A DNA stretch of 64,000 bases from Holothuria scabra (Eukaryota > Echinodermata > Holothuroidea > Aspidochirotida > Holothuriidae). Location: assembly GCA_037179385.1 (NCBI GenBank), contig CM074179.1, forward strand, positions 36,693,224 through 36,757,223, read 5' to 3'. Every line of letters starts with the position of its first letter. Positions within the stretch are counted from its first letter, which is position 1. A program made the translations under genes and the position numbers. Of the stretch, positions 1-12,030 are shown piece by piece. The notes beneath the pieces are model-generated. The model was given only the letters and a program-made list of their open reading frames with translations. It made no database searches and was not told the origin of the DNA.

Positions 1-1570
1 AATGGTCTTAAATTTATTCGGGCAAACAATGACAAAAAAATGAAAGTATGCCAATGTCTCTATGTTGTGAGTCTTTGCTAAATTCAAGATCCACTGAATT
101 GATCCACAAAATTGTCTACGTGACTCTCCGAACTCCAGGCTGAAAATGAGTTTACTTCTAACATCTTTTACACGAAAAATGACAAGCTATTTCTCAGAGC
201 ACCTTAACACCCTCTGCTCCCTGCTCTCGTCTCCTATGTCTATCCCTTCCGGGGATAACGAATCCAACGGATGGGTCCTTCCCCTTTGACATTTTATGAA
301 AAAGTGGGTGTCCACACATGCAATCTGCTGACACCGTGACACATGCTGGAATTAGAAGTAAAATTTAGAATGGCAACAATGCTTATTTTCAGGAATAAAA
401 AAAAAAGAAATTGCATTCCCAAGGGGGCTTTTCTGAGGCAACTTTTTCGCTTTGAAAAGTTTGGAGGAATTGGGTGTCCTTTTATATGATGCAATCTGGT
501 AACAAATATCTTATCATTTCAGGTAAAATGTGTGTCAGTAAAGTTTCTCTTTATAGGGTCTTAAAATGATATCCGTGGTTGGGCGTGTCCCAACGCTACC
601 ACCCCAGCTTACGTCACTGGTCTAGACGTGACAAAGAATTGAACGCCCATGGTTTTAAGACCAGAGTAATTATTACCGTTAGATTTCAATATGATAAATG
701 CGTCTCTCGAAACAAAACTTATGTTTGAAAGATATTTGTAAGTAAAATAAGAAAAGAACTGTAAGTTGTATAGCTTTTGTAAACAAAGTAAATTTGAGTT
801 GATTATTACCATCCATTCCGTACGATGAAATAATGTATATTCCAGGTTAGTAGCATCAAAGATGATATATTTCTAAAGGTACCTGTAATACTGGCTTGAG
901 CCAGGAAGCTTTTATTTATAACAGCCCCCTCATTAAACGTCGACAAAGAAATACATTCGTAAATAGCGTTGAAATTTGACACTTGTATGCAAAAAGTGTT
1001 TCTACTGTGTCAGATTCTGTCGCTCTTAAGTAAGAAAGTATGCATTTACTAATCTTGGTATGTACGGTTCAAGCATATAGTCCCTTTTAGGAATGTATTA
1101 TACTTGACGAAAATAAAAAAGAAAGTCCGGATGAAATTCCTATCGGACGAATTAGCTGTTTCTATTCCGTTGACGATGAGATGAATATTTACAAAGTATT
1201 TCCAAGGCATAATCGTATCTGCCGTCTCATTTTAGCAGTGAAACCGAACTTTTACTTGCCAAGAAGTCAGGCCCTCAGTTACAGTAGTTACGTCATCGAA
1301 AGGACAAAACTTGTGAACGGACGACAATTTCGAAAGGTTCCGCAGAATTCCACTGTTTAAATGCATAGGTACATAATTAAAATGGGAAAATCGTAGCTGT
1401 CTAATTTGGCGGTTACTTTTAATCTGTTAGATAAACGAACGAAGTACAGCCGCGCCTACATTCTAGTTACTTGTGCTTTTATTGAGACAAATCTTTCCAA
1501 AACTGACCCCATTTCTTCTTATTACAATTAGATACAGAATGTGAATAATTTACTTCCATAAAATGGATTT
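1..1570. other. Noncoding stretch, nothing recognised
   Basis: AT-rich sequence with only short chance reading frames. I see no splice-bounded coding exon, tRNA or clear repeat here on either strand. Confidence 0.5.
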
Positions 1571-1574
1571 CACC

Positions 1575-1606
1575 CAGTGACGTAGCAAGGTGGGGGGGGG
1601 GGGGAA
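1575..1606. repeat. Poly-G repeat with GTAGC lead
   Basis: A 'gtagcaaggt' lead runs into about 13 G. The same lead plus poly-G/poly-C design recurs several times in the window (for example near 5.8, 6.1, 7.0, 7.5 and 7.6 kb), so it looks like an interspersed repeat family rather than isolated homopolymers. Confidence 0.5.
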
Positions 1607-3590
1607 CACGGGGACTTCTCCATGAAAATGTGAAGGTAAAAATGGCAAATCTAATGTTAAAGACAAAACCTCACAAACACCAACTGCAAGTAAAAATTTA
1701 GTCATGTAAAAGAGACAGTTTGGGCCTCAGGGCAATCTTATCCAAAGTTGGCTCTGTATGCTACTCGCGAATCAAGGTGGCAATCCGTTTACCCCCCCCC
1801 CCCCTTCTTTCAACCCTTGTCTGAAATTAAATGAAAAAAGTCTGTTCATGCCACTGAGTTCCCCAATATGGGTTTTTTCCTTTTAAATATTTGGCAACAT
1901 CGTCCGGATATTTTCAGTTTTCATTTTTCAAATCTGTAGGCATGAGACAAAGTTTTGTACCACTATTAATGATATTTAGTCGCCCTGCCAAACTATTTGA
2001 GCGAACATTAACGGATGTAATAAAAAAGAAAAAAAAAAAACGCACGTTTTTGCCATCATATTACGAAATAAAGTGTCTCCTAAAAATTCTAAAGTTTCCT
2101 TCAATCTGCATGTAGTTCCGTGAAATTTCAAATACTTGTTATAGAAAGGAGACCATAATATCGATACGAATTGATGTCACCCTCCAAACTATCGTCAACA
2201 CATTGTCTTAGACTCGGACAGTTATCCCCATCTCCCTTAACAGTGGTTTACTTGAGTCCTGTCAGGGAAATCCTTGAGCCATTTTGGCCTAATTTATTAT
2301 CGGGGCTAATTTGGTGTTCTTGCTACCGTTCACTTGGGTCTAATGCGTTCAAGTTAAATGCTTATTAAGAGGACGGTATATGTATAAAATTACAAGCCTC
2401 GGATCATGGTTATATTTTTAAATCATTTTACCAGTGATTTGTTATTTGGAATTACAGCTCTCTGATTTTAAAAATGACTATAGTATTCATTAGTGGGCCT
2501 TTTACTGGTCGAATTCTATTTAGGAAAGCTTAAAGGCATATTATGTTGGCCTTTCACCTGGGTGTTGTAAGAAAAGCAAAAATACTCGACACCATGCAGG
2601 GCTCGAAAATAAGCTTTCCTCTCTGAAGCTAAAAACAGCTTCCGAGGAACTCATTTTGGAGCTTTCATGGAGCTGTTTTGCCATCGTTTGGAGCTGTTTC
2701 CAATTTTACAAATAAATTAGGCATATACTCTTTCTAGTCCTAGACGCTGTCACATGTTAACACTTACTAACCAGGGAGGTGCTAGAGAACAAATGTCAGA
2801 CAACTTAAAAAAAGACAGTACAAATTTTTGTTCTACAATCATGTCTCTTACATGTCATTTTGTCAACATCGAGTGTAAAAGTAAATTTTTGTACGCTAAA
2901 CAAATACTGAAGCAGTTTCATTTCGTTATATACTAACCCCGCTAACGTGGTTTCCAGAGCACCGCACGCCCCTTCCCCATGCCTATTCTTCATTCCAAGA
3001 AAACGTTGCATGATCAGGGAAAGCTTTCGATGATAAACAAAACTTTGGCGGAAGAGGCCTTTGATTTTCCTGCCCTCATATCCTGCAAAATCATTGCCGC
3101 CCCCTCCCCCCACCGTAGTACACCCCAGGAGTGTCACTTTTTATTCCCCATGCTTTGTTTTAATATCTTCTCATTCAAAACGATGTCTATCAGCCAGTTT
3201 AATGACCAAATATAGCGTCACCAATAAGCTTTCACTGACACTCCATTAATTACATCAAGGGCGTCGATTTGTTCTCAATTTTGGGTGTGACTTTAACTTA
3301 CTTTTGCCACAAAAAATAAGAATACAAATACTATGTGGAAAACTTTAATGGGAAACATGTTCTCCTGTCTCCCGGGATTGTCCTGTCCTCTGGGATCACC
3401 GCCCATGCACACCGTAACCATACAAACCACCAACTATAGGTACCAAGGTATCGTAGAGACCGGTGATAAACTGTAGAGTGAAAAACTTCAGTTCTCTTAA
3501 AAGAAGTGTTCACAATGAGAAGAAATAATACTGAAATTCACCATGAAAATTATTTGATGGGGAATGTTCACTTGATAATCATTTTGCACC
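1607..3590. other. Noncoding stretch, nothing recognised
   Basis: Contains a C-run near 1793-1804 and short low-complexity patches (for example repeated 'gagctgttt' near 2660-2700). No coding exon, RNA gene or bounded mobile element is evident. Confidence 0.45.
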
Positions 3591-3592
3591 AT

Positions 3593-3722
3593 TCCAGTCA
3601 CAAATATCATCAACAATTTCGGGAAGCCAGTGAGCCACAACTTGAAAATAGCCATGGTCGGCTCGACTTGAACCAACAGGTTGGAAACTGGGGCGTAAAA
3701 CTCCATCTTACTAACTAACTCA
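3593..3722 (+). repeat. SINE-A copy (body and tail)
   Basis: Matches, in inverted orientation, the copy at 7959-8206: shared blocks are 'gccagtgagccacaact', 'ggtcggctcgacttgaacc', 'ttggaaactgg' and 'aaaactccatc', ending in an (ACTA)n-like tail. The tRNA-like head is absent, so this is a 5'-truncated copy. Confidence 0.6.
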
Positions 3723-4294
3723 TTGGATATTTTCAATTAGGCGATCCCATTGACGCAACTGCATGTGGCGGATATCGTACCCTAAATGTCCGCTGGCGAA
3801 GTCGCAAGTTATGATTAGCTGGTTTTAAAATTGAACCAATCACAAGGTTTGTTATATAAACTTTGTTTGTACCTTAAAAGTGACACATGAGGCTGTTTTT
3901 GTACAGTGAATTGGTGAGCTGAAGGAAAATAGTGGGTTTACTTCTCGGGCTACTGTATACATACACTAGCTACTGTTAGCTAGTACTGCTTGGGCATAAT
4001 ATCGGGCATGATAACGAACTCTACTTTAAATTCTTTCGCGGTATTCTGGGCTAATTTTCCCAATTCCAAATTCGCCCAAAATGTGAAGTGCAATTCAGAC
4101 ATGTTATATGCCAGAAATGCTCCATGACTTTCATATTGTATGCAACACGTGCCGGAGGCTATTTTAGCGCTTTTGAGCCAGAGCGCCAGTCTACTTTCGA
4201 GCCCTGCCATGTCCTTCAAACCCTGTTTCAACACCATTTTCCTTACTCAAGATATCTCACTTTAAAAAGAATTGAGTATTTTTGTTTTAAAAAA
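3723..4294. other. Noncoding stretch, nothing recognised
   Basis: Short overlapping frames on both strands have no recognisable domain or splice framing. Confidence 0.4.
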
Positions 4295-4635
4295 AATCTG
4301 CTATTCAACAAAGCATCCGGAAGGTATGTAATGTAGGCACATTGCCTCGAATTCCTTTTGTTTTTCTTTATAATTGAACGTCCTTTTTTTCCTTGAAATT
4401 CTATACTGTTGGAATGTTTGAATATCTTTTCCTGAAGATCTAGCATTACCCTTTATACCATATGTAGAGTACAACCAACAATATTGCTTAATATTGCCTG
4501 CAGCAGAGTTAATATTTTATAAATACATTGAATGCAATGTCAAATTTATGTGCCACGATTACATCACAGATTAACCATGATGCACCAAATCTCAAGAAAA
4601 ATTGCATTACTTTAAAAATCTGTATCTTTTAATGG
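4295..4635 (+). repeat. Dispersed ~300-bp repeat, copy 1
   Basis: Diverged same-orientation copy of 24640-24905. Shared landmarks in order are 'caacaaagc', 'tcctttgtttttcttt', 'tgcagcag', 'atgtgcc' plus 'gataacatcacaga'-like sequence, and an 'atgatgcaccaaatct'-like block. No coding capacity or terminal repeat is seen, so the class is unknown. Confidence 0.5.
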
Positions 4636-4639
4636 GTAA

Positions 4640-7600
4640 TACAATGGCGGGCCGGTACCCGGGTAACCCGTGCAAACACTAAATGAAACGAACGTGTTGA
4701 CGACAAACTCGAAAATGACTTTGTAAGGTTAAGACACTTTCTGCCTGTCGATGGCCGGTTGATTTACTGAAAACAAGTCAAACACCGGGTACCATTCTTA
4801 CACGACCCTTCCCATACTTTATCATACACAAAATATGCAGTAAGGGTAAGGTACTGCCTTCGAATAGTTCTTCCCTTCCATCCTCAACAAGTAGGCCTAT
4901 GTCGTGCCTCACTCCTGTCCATGACAAGTGCCACTGTAGAACGATTTTTACGACAAGTCACCTTTTTACTAGTTGACACTAGCATCCGGGCGGATTTGTA
5001 AAATGTCCACAAGGTCCAGATTTCATGTTTTTTTTTTTTTCACACGATCCATACTTCTGCTTTGCGGTTTAAATATTTTGAAGGATTTGCTCGTACTGTA
5101 GTACTTTAATTTTGACTTCGTAATGTACCGATGATTGAACAAATACTGCACCATTTTGGCATCTAGACACCACTGAAATCCGGAAAACATTGTTCCTTTG
5201 GCAGTACGTATGTCACTTGTAATAATCTCTACAATGACTAAAAATGAGTATTTTGAAATTTTTCATGCTCCCCCAAAACGAAAATCCTTAATCGTAAGCC
5301 AACAATCAGTTCAAAGTTTTTCCAAACATAGCACCATTTTGCATCTAGGAAATCGAACGCAAAGAAAGTTTCTCAGAGGGGGACACAACTACTTTTGGTT
5401 TTCCTATGAAAGCTGAAATGCAACAAATATTGCCGCATTTGCGACTTCTACGTCCTCCAGAAGTTAACAATTTTTCCCAAGGGAAAGGGAGATACCAATT
5501 CCGTTGAGTCTAATGCCCCAGGCCAAAGATCAGAACTGCCCAGTTTTGGGGTTCCTAAAAAGTGTATGTATTACCATTTTTTATAGATTGATTTTTTATT
5601 CTCATTATTTGAGAAGTGGCAGACATGAGATTCGTATTTCAAGGCTGTGTACAACCAGCTTAAAACACGTGGGAAGTGCTGTTTCCGGCCATCTGGAGGG
5701 TGTGTAAAGCCCAAAATTCCCTTGCACGCTCTACGCCAACTGATGGTGGCCCTCCGCTTGGATAGTCTTGCCGCGCATGACCCTAGGAGGTAGCAGGCCC
5801 CCCACTTGTACCTACCCCCCCCCCCCCCTTAAAAATTCCATCCTGGCTACGCCACTGGCTTAGCGACTACGTGATTCTACGAACAAATGAGACCCTTTGA
5901 AAATCTGGGACCTTAGCTGATACTGAAGGCAATTCAAATTTTATTAATGAATGTTTGTCCGCACTTGCAGAAGTGAAGTGTCATTTCCGGGCAATCTACG
6001 AGGTATATTTATAGACCAAAAAAAATTCTTGGTAAGCTACACACCAACCAGTGATGGCGCTTCACGTAGATGTAAAGTTTTCAATAATTACTTGGACCCC
6101 CCCCCCCCTCCCTTTTTGAAATATCCTGGATCCGCCTATGGACTTTGTCCTTTTCTTCATGGCAACCAATATTTTTCAAAGACCCCAAATTAACGCGAGG
6201 CCTCTTCTCTTTGCGAAAAGTGTGGCCATAAATATCTTTCTTGTTTTAAATACATAAAAATGTTCATGAGATGAAATGCAATTTATGACAAATGCACGTG
6301 AAGAGCGCCAAAAATTTGCACTGAATTCAATTTCGATCGATTCCCAAACCAAAATAAATACTCCTTAGAAACTCCAGGAATTAAAAGAATCCCTATAGAT
6401 TGGCACCACTTGCGATTAAAAATGATTCAAACAGATCTATCACTGGGTCTAAATCACATTTATCACGCCCTTAACAAAAATTGTAACGCCCTTTAGGATT
6501 ATGTTTAAACTAAACAGCAATTTTGTGGAATGGAAAGGCACACCCGCCCCTTACGTCTCCTGTTCCGGCGTGACTAAGCAAGGTCATCTTCCTACTAGAA
6601 AGCGATTTTCAACCTTGAAGTTTGTACTTAAAGAATTTTAAATATGTTCCTTTGCTTACCCATGAGCTACTCTTGTAGGTATTGATAATAAGCTTGAAAA
6701 TGGCTAAGGCTCGAAGCGAAAGGAACGCAAGAAATGTTTTGTAATTTGAGGAAGATTAGCGACAAATGCCTGTTTTCAAATCCCTACAGACGGCCAGAAA
6801 CGCACTTGCCGATTGTTCTTAGCTGCTTGGTACTCTTAGATCTGATGTATGCAATTTCTCATATTGTGCATTTGGACCAAGCAAGATGTTCAAGAATGTC
6901 TAGCTCCCACAGCGAAATTCTCCCAACCGTCCTTACAAGTATTGGAAGTTAGAGCACTTACCAACTTACAGGCCCGTAGCCGGGGGGGGGGGGGGGGTCG
7001 GAACATTCGAACGACCTACCCCAACTGGAGGGAGGTCCATTTTTCCAGCCCTGTGTTTGAAGGGTCAGCTATGAAATATTTTTTATCTTGACATATTGAG
7101 GACGAATTTCCGTTCACTTTTAGCAGGAAGGTAAAACCTTTCAGATTACATATATGATTATTTTTCTCAAAAAGTGTTTTACTAAGTGGAATTCCTGGGG
7201 AAAAGGACTTCTTTTGTGTTCAAAAGTGCTCTAAAATGCTCCAGAATGAAGGACGTCTGCAGATATCAAACTTTTCCGGGGAAGCATGCCCCGCACCCCT
7301 TAGCAACTGCATGCTTACGGCACTCGCCAGCCGCCTCCGCATTTGGAAAAAGGTCCACATCTTCTAAAAAAGACCCATCCCTCCACATGAGCTGACAACG
7401 GGCCTGACTTACCAACCTAAACATACTCTTAGCCCCACTTTTTCATTAGGGGACTGAGTTACTTCTTCCGGAGGCCTATCAGTGGCATAGCCATGATTTT
7501 TTAGTGGGGGAGGGGGGTGGGGCTCATAAACCTTTCCAGTACGGATAGTATAACGCAAAGTAAATTCAAATTTTTTCATGAGGTCATCTGGGGGCACGGC

Positions 7601-7955
7601 CCTGTTATGGGGCAACGCTCCTCATACCCCTGTTGGCTACGTACGCCACTGCGGCCCGCCTCCGGTTCCGACGACGTATATATATAGTGCTGTAATTAAA
7701 GTATACAGTAGACCTTTTGTCCATTATCGAAAAGCTCTGGATTTGTTTTGACTGAAGAACTGCTTTTTGTTGTGACTCGATTTCCAGAGGAAAAATGATC
7801 TCCATTTTCACAGGCAACCATGTAACTTTAACCCAATCAGGGCAGGCATTCTAGGTAGTCTTTGTTGTAACAAGCTGTATGCTGCGTTACAGCGGAACTG
7901 CCACACCGTTTGCAAATGAGTTAACGCTTTATCGTGTAATTATTGAAGAACTAGT
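4640..7955. other. Noncoding stretch with poly-G/poly-C repeats
   Basis: No coding exon recognised. The region carries a cluster of 'GTAGCC + G-run' type repeats at about 5812-5862 (C-run then 'ctggctacgccactgg'), 6098-6141 (C-run then 'ggatccgccta'), 6966-6998 (G-run after 'ggcccgtagcc'), 7482-7520 and 7620-7652 ('ggctacgtacgccactg'). Confidence 0.5.
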
Positions 7956-7958
7956 GTC

Positions 7959-8206
7959 AGTTAGTTAGTTAGTTTGATGGAGTTTTATGGCCTAGTTTCC
8001 AACCAAATGGTTCAAGTCGAGCCGGCCACGGTCTTTTTTCCAGTCGTGGCCTACTGGCTTGTTTTACCTACTCCATTGCTTATGCGGAGCATCACGCACA
8101 ACGTCAGTAGGCTCCATTTTTAGAGTCTTTGGTGTGATCCGACCTGGGAATAGAACCCGGGCCTTCGTGAGAGGCAGATACTCTTAACGTTTGACCAAAC
8201 ACGCGG
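7959..8206 (-). repeat. SINE-A, most complete copy with tRNA-like head
   Basis: Read on the minus strand it starts with a tRNA-like head (about 8206-8135) carrying a B-box-like 'GGTTCTATTCC'. A body follows with 'GAGCC/GGCTCGACTTGAACC' and 'CCATAAAACTCCATCAAAC', and it ends in an AACT tandem tail (7959-7974). Truncated relatives are at 3593-3722 (+), 25108-25215 (-), 57003-57080 (+) and 61905-61965 (-). Head, shared body and short-repeat tail fit a tRNA-derived SINE; the parental tRNA is not clear. Confidence 0.6.
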
Positions 8207-8404
8207 TAAGACTCGTGTCAGAAACACCGTAGGCGCTTAATACTTAATATGAAATATTGCATATAGCTCAGGTAACGTGATCAGCACTCCGGTGTGTACG
8301 AGCACGCCATACTGCTTTACACTCAAGCTGCTTTACACGCAAGCCCTAACTAAAAAATATAAAAAAAAAAACACTCTTTCATGTCAAATATCGCAACCTG
8401 ATTG

Positions 8405-8566
8405 GTCAATGAAATGCTGGCATTAAATCGATTTCATGCTGACATGAAATCGAATTAATGTCAGCATTCATTCGATTTACTGTCAACATTTAATGTTTAG
8501 TGCCTACATTATCTGGATTTAATGTCAACGTTAAATCGAATTATTGTCAGCGTTAAATTATAATTC
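8405..8566. repeat. Degenerate tandem repeat of a 'TGTCAGCATTAAATCGA' motif
   Basis: At least five variants of 'tgtcarcattaaatcgat' recur at about 20-40 bp spacing ('ctggcattaaatcgat', 'gtcagcattcattcgat', 'gtcaacatttaatg', 'gtcaacgttaaatcga', 'gtcagcgttaaatt'), some as local inverted pairs. It could be a decayed satellite or a cluster of protein-binding sites; the sequence does not say which. Confidence 0.55.
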
Positions 8567-9210
8567 TTTTCTGTTTCTGACTACGCAAAATCTCCATACC
8601 GCTACGGCAACTATCTAACATTGTGGCGTAAAATTCGAGTACAGAATTACCAGCAGGCTGAACCCTAAACTAGGCAGTATGAGGTGTTTTTCAGTGTCAC
8701 CTTGGTGTTTTTTGTGTGTTACACATCGGGAATAGCCGAATGATACAGCTATACACCTTGTCCAGGGGAGGGGGACAAGTGACAAAAACTTCATTTCTTC
8801 GTCTGAACACATTTTAGTATAAAAATTTCCTGCGCATGAAGCTGTACGAAATTGTTGGCTTTTTAAGTATTTTTTTTTTAAATGTGAAAATGTGTATTAA
8901 CGACATTTTTGAGTTCTGGATTAAGTTTAAAATGGACGGGTCCGGTGATTTTTTAAAAATTTCCACTTTCTATTAGCCAAGCTGGAGCTCGGTCACTGCA
9001 GATTGTTGTTGGTAAGTACTTTTTTTGACAAGTATTTCAAAAACAGTAGCTTATATTAGAGGTAAAAACTTATTTAATAAAATAAACTTTATAACTGCAG
9101 CAAAGTTGTTACTTGATCACCCGGAGTCACATAGCGCGCCAAAATTTGCTAAATTGATAATTTTATGAGCGAGCAGCGAGAAGAAAAAAAAAAGTTGTGC
9201 TTTAGTTTAG

Positions 9211-9425
9211 GAAGTCAAGTAAGGGTAGGTCAGGCGCTATCTGACATCACTTCGATAGTCGACGAACCGTGCAAATTTGAAAGAAAAACCCGATATTTTC
9301 ATACGTGGTTTCATCAAAAGGCTTGAAGGACATTTTATCGAAACGAATGAATTTTTTGACGGGGTTGATTATTCTTGGTGTCGGGTTGAGGTCAGATAGC
9401 GCACCGCCTACCCTTACCTGACTTC
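9211..9425. mobile_element. MITE-like element with ~35-bp terminal inverted repeats
   Basis: The left end (9211-9245, 'gaagtcaagtaagggtag' then '...gctatctgac') is the imperfect reverse complement of the right end (9391-9425). The element is about 215 bp and has no coding capacity. No target-site duplication is obvious. This is the structure of a nonautonomous DNA transposon; the superfamily is not determined. Confidence 0.6.
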
Positions 9426-9818
9426 AACATGCTTCCCTTTACTTCGCAAAATGAGATGTAGTTAACATTCGCTGAGAATGCTTTCTATGATTCTCTGACT
9501 TTAGCAAAATGACTAAATTTTCAAGTTCTTTCCTACCTTTGGAAGGAAACTTCAAGAACAAAATTTACGTTATAAAACTTTCAAACAACCACATTTTGCG
9601 AAAGTTTTACAACAAACCCAACGGAGGCTTTCCTGCCTTTCAAGTTTACCGATCAGGAGCCAGAATCCGAGTTTTTTTTTTCATTCACGTCCAAATTACT
9701 CTTTAAAAATAAGAAAAAATAAACAAAAAAAAGTAAAATAAAAACTTTGCTTTGGTGCTTCAATTTCAGTTTTTAGATGGAGAATTTCTCCACAGAACTG
9801 TATTTGCCCAAAGTGCTT

Positions 9819-9900
9819 GTCCTTCAGTGTTCGTAATAGCTCCTTCGGGAAGCAGGTTATTGGCCTTTTGCCAGAGGGTTGGGAGGACTTTAGAAAAAGA
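9819..9900 (+). repeat. U2-derived repeat, 3' fragment
   Basis: Carries the 3' module of the U2-like repeat family seen at 10462, 10904 and 11839: 'gtccttcagtg', then a 'gctccttcgggaagc' hairpin, then 'ggccttttgccag'. The U2-like 5' module is missing. Confidence 0.45.
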
Positions 9901-10315
9901 ACTTGGTCAGTACTTTTTAAGTATCGTTGCCTTCGGGCGTGTTGTTGCATTCGCATTCGAGCGTGATGTTGCCTTCCGGCGTGGTTTGTGATGCTTTTTT
10001 TTTTTTTTTTTTGTCTTGGGTTTGTGTCGCGTTGGGGTCGGGTGGTCATTGGTGTTTAGTAAGGTTGTGATTTGTTTAGCGGTTTGTTTCGGTGTTGGAT
10101 GTGGAGGGTGTGTTGTTTCAGTTTGTTACAAACCTTTTTGTTCCTTACTTTTGTGTGGATGGTAGATGGTTAGCGTTTGTGTTTTTGTCCAGCCGGCTTG
10201 AGTCGTCTGTTTGTTTCTACGTTCCGTTTCTATGTACCTTTTAAAAAGGAAACTCTCGACCTCTCTACTGTTTATTAACGGCAGGTCGAGGATTCAGGTA
10301 TGTTGGTCAGAGATC

Positions 10316-10352
10316 TTTTTATTTATTTATTTATTTATTTATTTTTTTTTTT
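10316..10352 (+). repeat. (TTTA)n microsatellite and T-run
   Basis: Seven or so TTTA units followed by a T-run, visible directly. Confidence 0.9.
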
Positions 10353-10461
10353 GCTACAAGTGTTCATAGTAAAACGTGTCCTGTCATGTCCGGTTTGGGA
10401 GTTATTTTGTTTTGACAGCCTCCGTTTCCAAGCACTTTAAAAGAACTCCTCCAGTGGACTG

Positions 10462-10660
10462 TTCTCGGCCTTTAGCTAAGTTCATGTGTAGTATCTATTC
10501 TCTTCATACAGTCTGGCACGGAGCCATATATGACGGACCAACGATGTTAACAGTCCGAGAGGTTGGTCAAGTGTTGTCCTCCAGTGGACGTAATACAGCT
10601 TCTTCGGGAAGCAGTGTAAAGTTTGGTTTCGCCGAACCACCCTTTGCCAGGTGGTCGCGA
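10462..10660 (+). ncRNA. U2 snRNA-derived repeat, copy 1 (pseudogene-like)
   Basis: The 5' part (10462-10500) reads like the 5' end of U2 snRNA: 'tctcggcctttagctaag', then 'gtgtagtatctattc', which keeps the GTAGTA branch-point-pairing motif. The remainder diverges from ordinary U2 but can fold into three hairpins (gtcc/ggac, gcttc-ttcg-ggaagc, ggtt-tcgc-aacc). Its length of about 195 nt matches U2. A further 3' fragment follows at 10684-10722. It is probably a U2-derived retroposed repeat or decayed tandem U2 array, not a functional gene. Confidence 0.5.
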
Positions 10661-10903
10661 GGACTTTAGAAAAAAAAGACATCCTCTCCAGTGAACGTAA
10701 CAGCTTCCTTGGGAGGACGTTCCTTCCTTTAGAGAAAGTACTCCCGTCCTCTCAATCTGGTCTTTTGGGGAGTTGTTGGTAGTATTGTTTTGTTTGTAAG
10801 GATGCTGTTGCTCGATGTTTTTGTTGACTGGCAATATGAAGTGATCTTTCCGCCGGTCTGGCCGTGTCCGTTTTGGCACCTAAAAGGCACTCCCATCCTC
10901 TCG

Positions 10904-11110
10904 ATCGCTTCTCGGTTTATTGACTAATGTAATATCTGTTCTTTTCATCCAGTCTATAACGGAGCTTTACATGACAGAGCAATGATATAAATTTTCTGAG
11001 GGCCATGAGGTTGGTCAAATGTTGTCCTTCAGTGGACGGATAGCTTTCTTGGGAAGCAGTTTAAAGTTTAGTTTTGCCGAATGCCCCTCTGCCACAGGGT
11101 GTGGAGGACT
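10904..11110 (+). ncRNA. U2 snRNA-derived repeat, copy 2 (pseudogene-like)
   Basis: Begins 'atcgcttctcgg', identical to the canonical 5' end of U2. The next segment is diverged, then 'atatctgttctt' aligns to U2 stem IIa entry. It shares 'catccagtc', 'ggagc' and 'gaggttggtcaa' plus the hairpin module with copies 1 and 3. Loss of the GTAGTA motif argues against function. Confidence 0.5.
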
Positions 11111-11838
11111 TCGGAAAAAAATCTCTCCAGTCTTCAAAGACAGAAAAGAAACCACTCCTCAAAGCCTGAAACGTCCAACCAGAAACCCAGAGGTTAAAAA
11201 TACCACAATTATTGGTTTCAAACCAGATGTGCTTTACTTAGTCATAAACGCCCATCAACTCTTGTAACGGCGAAAGAATCATCCAGTTACATAAAGATAC
11301 TTCTTTTATGAAAAAAGGGTAAATAATTCCGGCATATCAATATAAAGGCCCAAACAATAAGGGTCATATTAAAGCAATGCCTTATAGGAGAACAGTCGCT
11401 CCTCGCACTATACGAATTACGCATGCAAACGTTTCTTTAGAACGATGCTTAACCCTTCGTTAAACTGGGAAAGTAAATGCGTATTCTGAGAACGACACTC
11501 TAACCCCAGCAAACAATGTTAGGGGAATTAAAGACAATCACATTGGTCTCTAAAAAAATATTATAAAAACCTCAAAAAGTTCTCTCCCTTAAACCTAATT
11601 ACCTTAACAGGGGATCCAAGGTGTTACCGCTAAAATCCTTTAACGCAACAGGTAAAAAGGCTACCCTGTCGAGAATCGTCACAGTCCACGGGACTTATGC
11701 TAATATGTATTTAAATATGAACTTCCCTCAAATCGGAAGGGACTTTGTTCAACTCCACGTATGCAATTCCCCAAGATCTCGTCACGGTTAAAACTACGCC
11801 TCAGTGGTTGAATGAATTTTGTGCTAACTAAAGCAAAA

Positions 11839-12030
11839 CGGCCTTTTGGCTAAGATTATGTGTGGTATCTGTTCCTTTCATCCAGTCAAGATGGAGCCAT
11901 ACATGATAGACTAATGATGTAAATGGTCTGAGGGCCGTGAGGTAGGTGTGGTGTTGTCCTTCAGTGAACGTAATAGCGTCTTGGGGAAGCAGTTATGTGT
12001 TTTGGGTTCGCCGAACGGCCCTTTGCCACG
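11839..12030 (+). ncRNA. U2 snRNA-derived repeat, copy 3 (best U2 match)
   Basis: 'cggccttttggctaagat' matches U2 exactly, and 'gtgtggtatctgttc' follows with three differences over the 36-nt stretch corresponding to U2 nucleotides 11-46. A further 'taaatgg' resembles the region before the U2 Sm site. The 3' module repeats the hairpins of copies 1 and 2. The branch-point-pairing motif is changed (GTGGTA), so it is likely a pseudogene. Confidence 0.6.
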
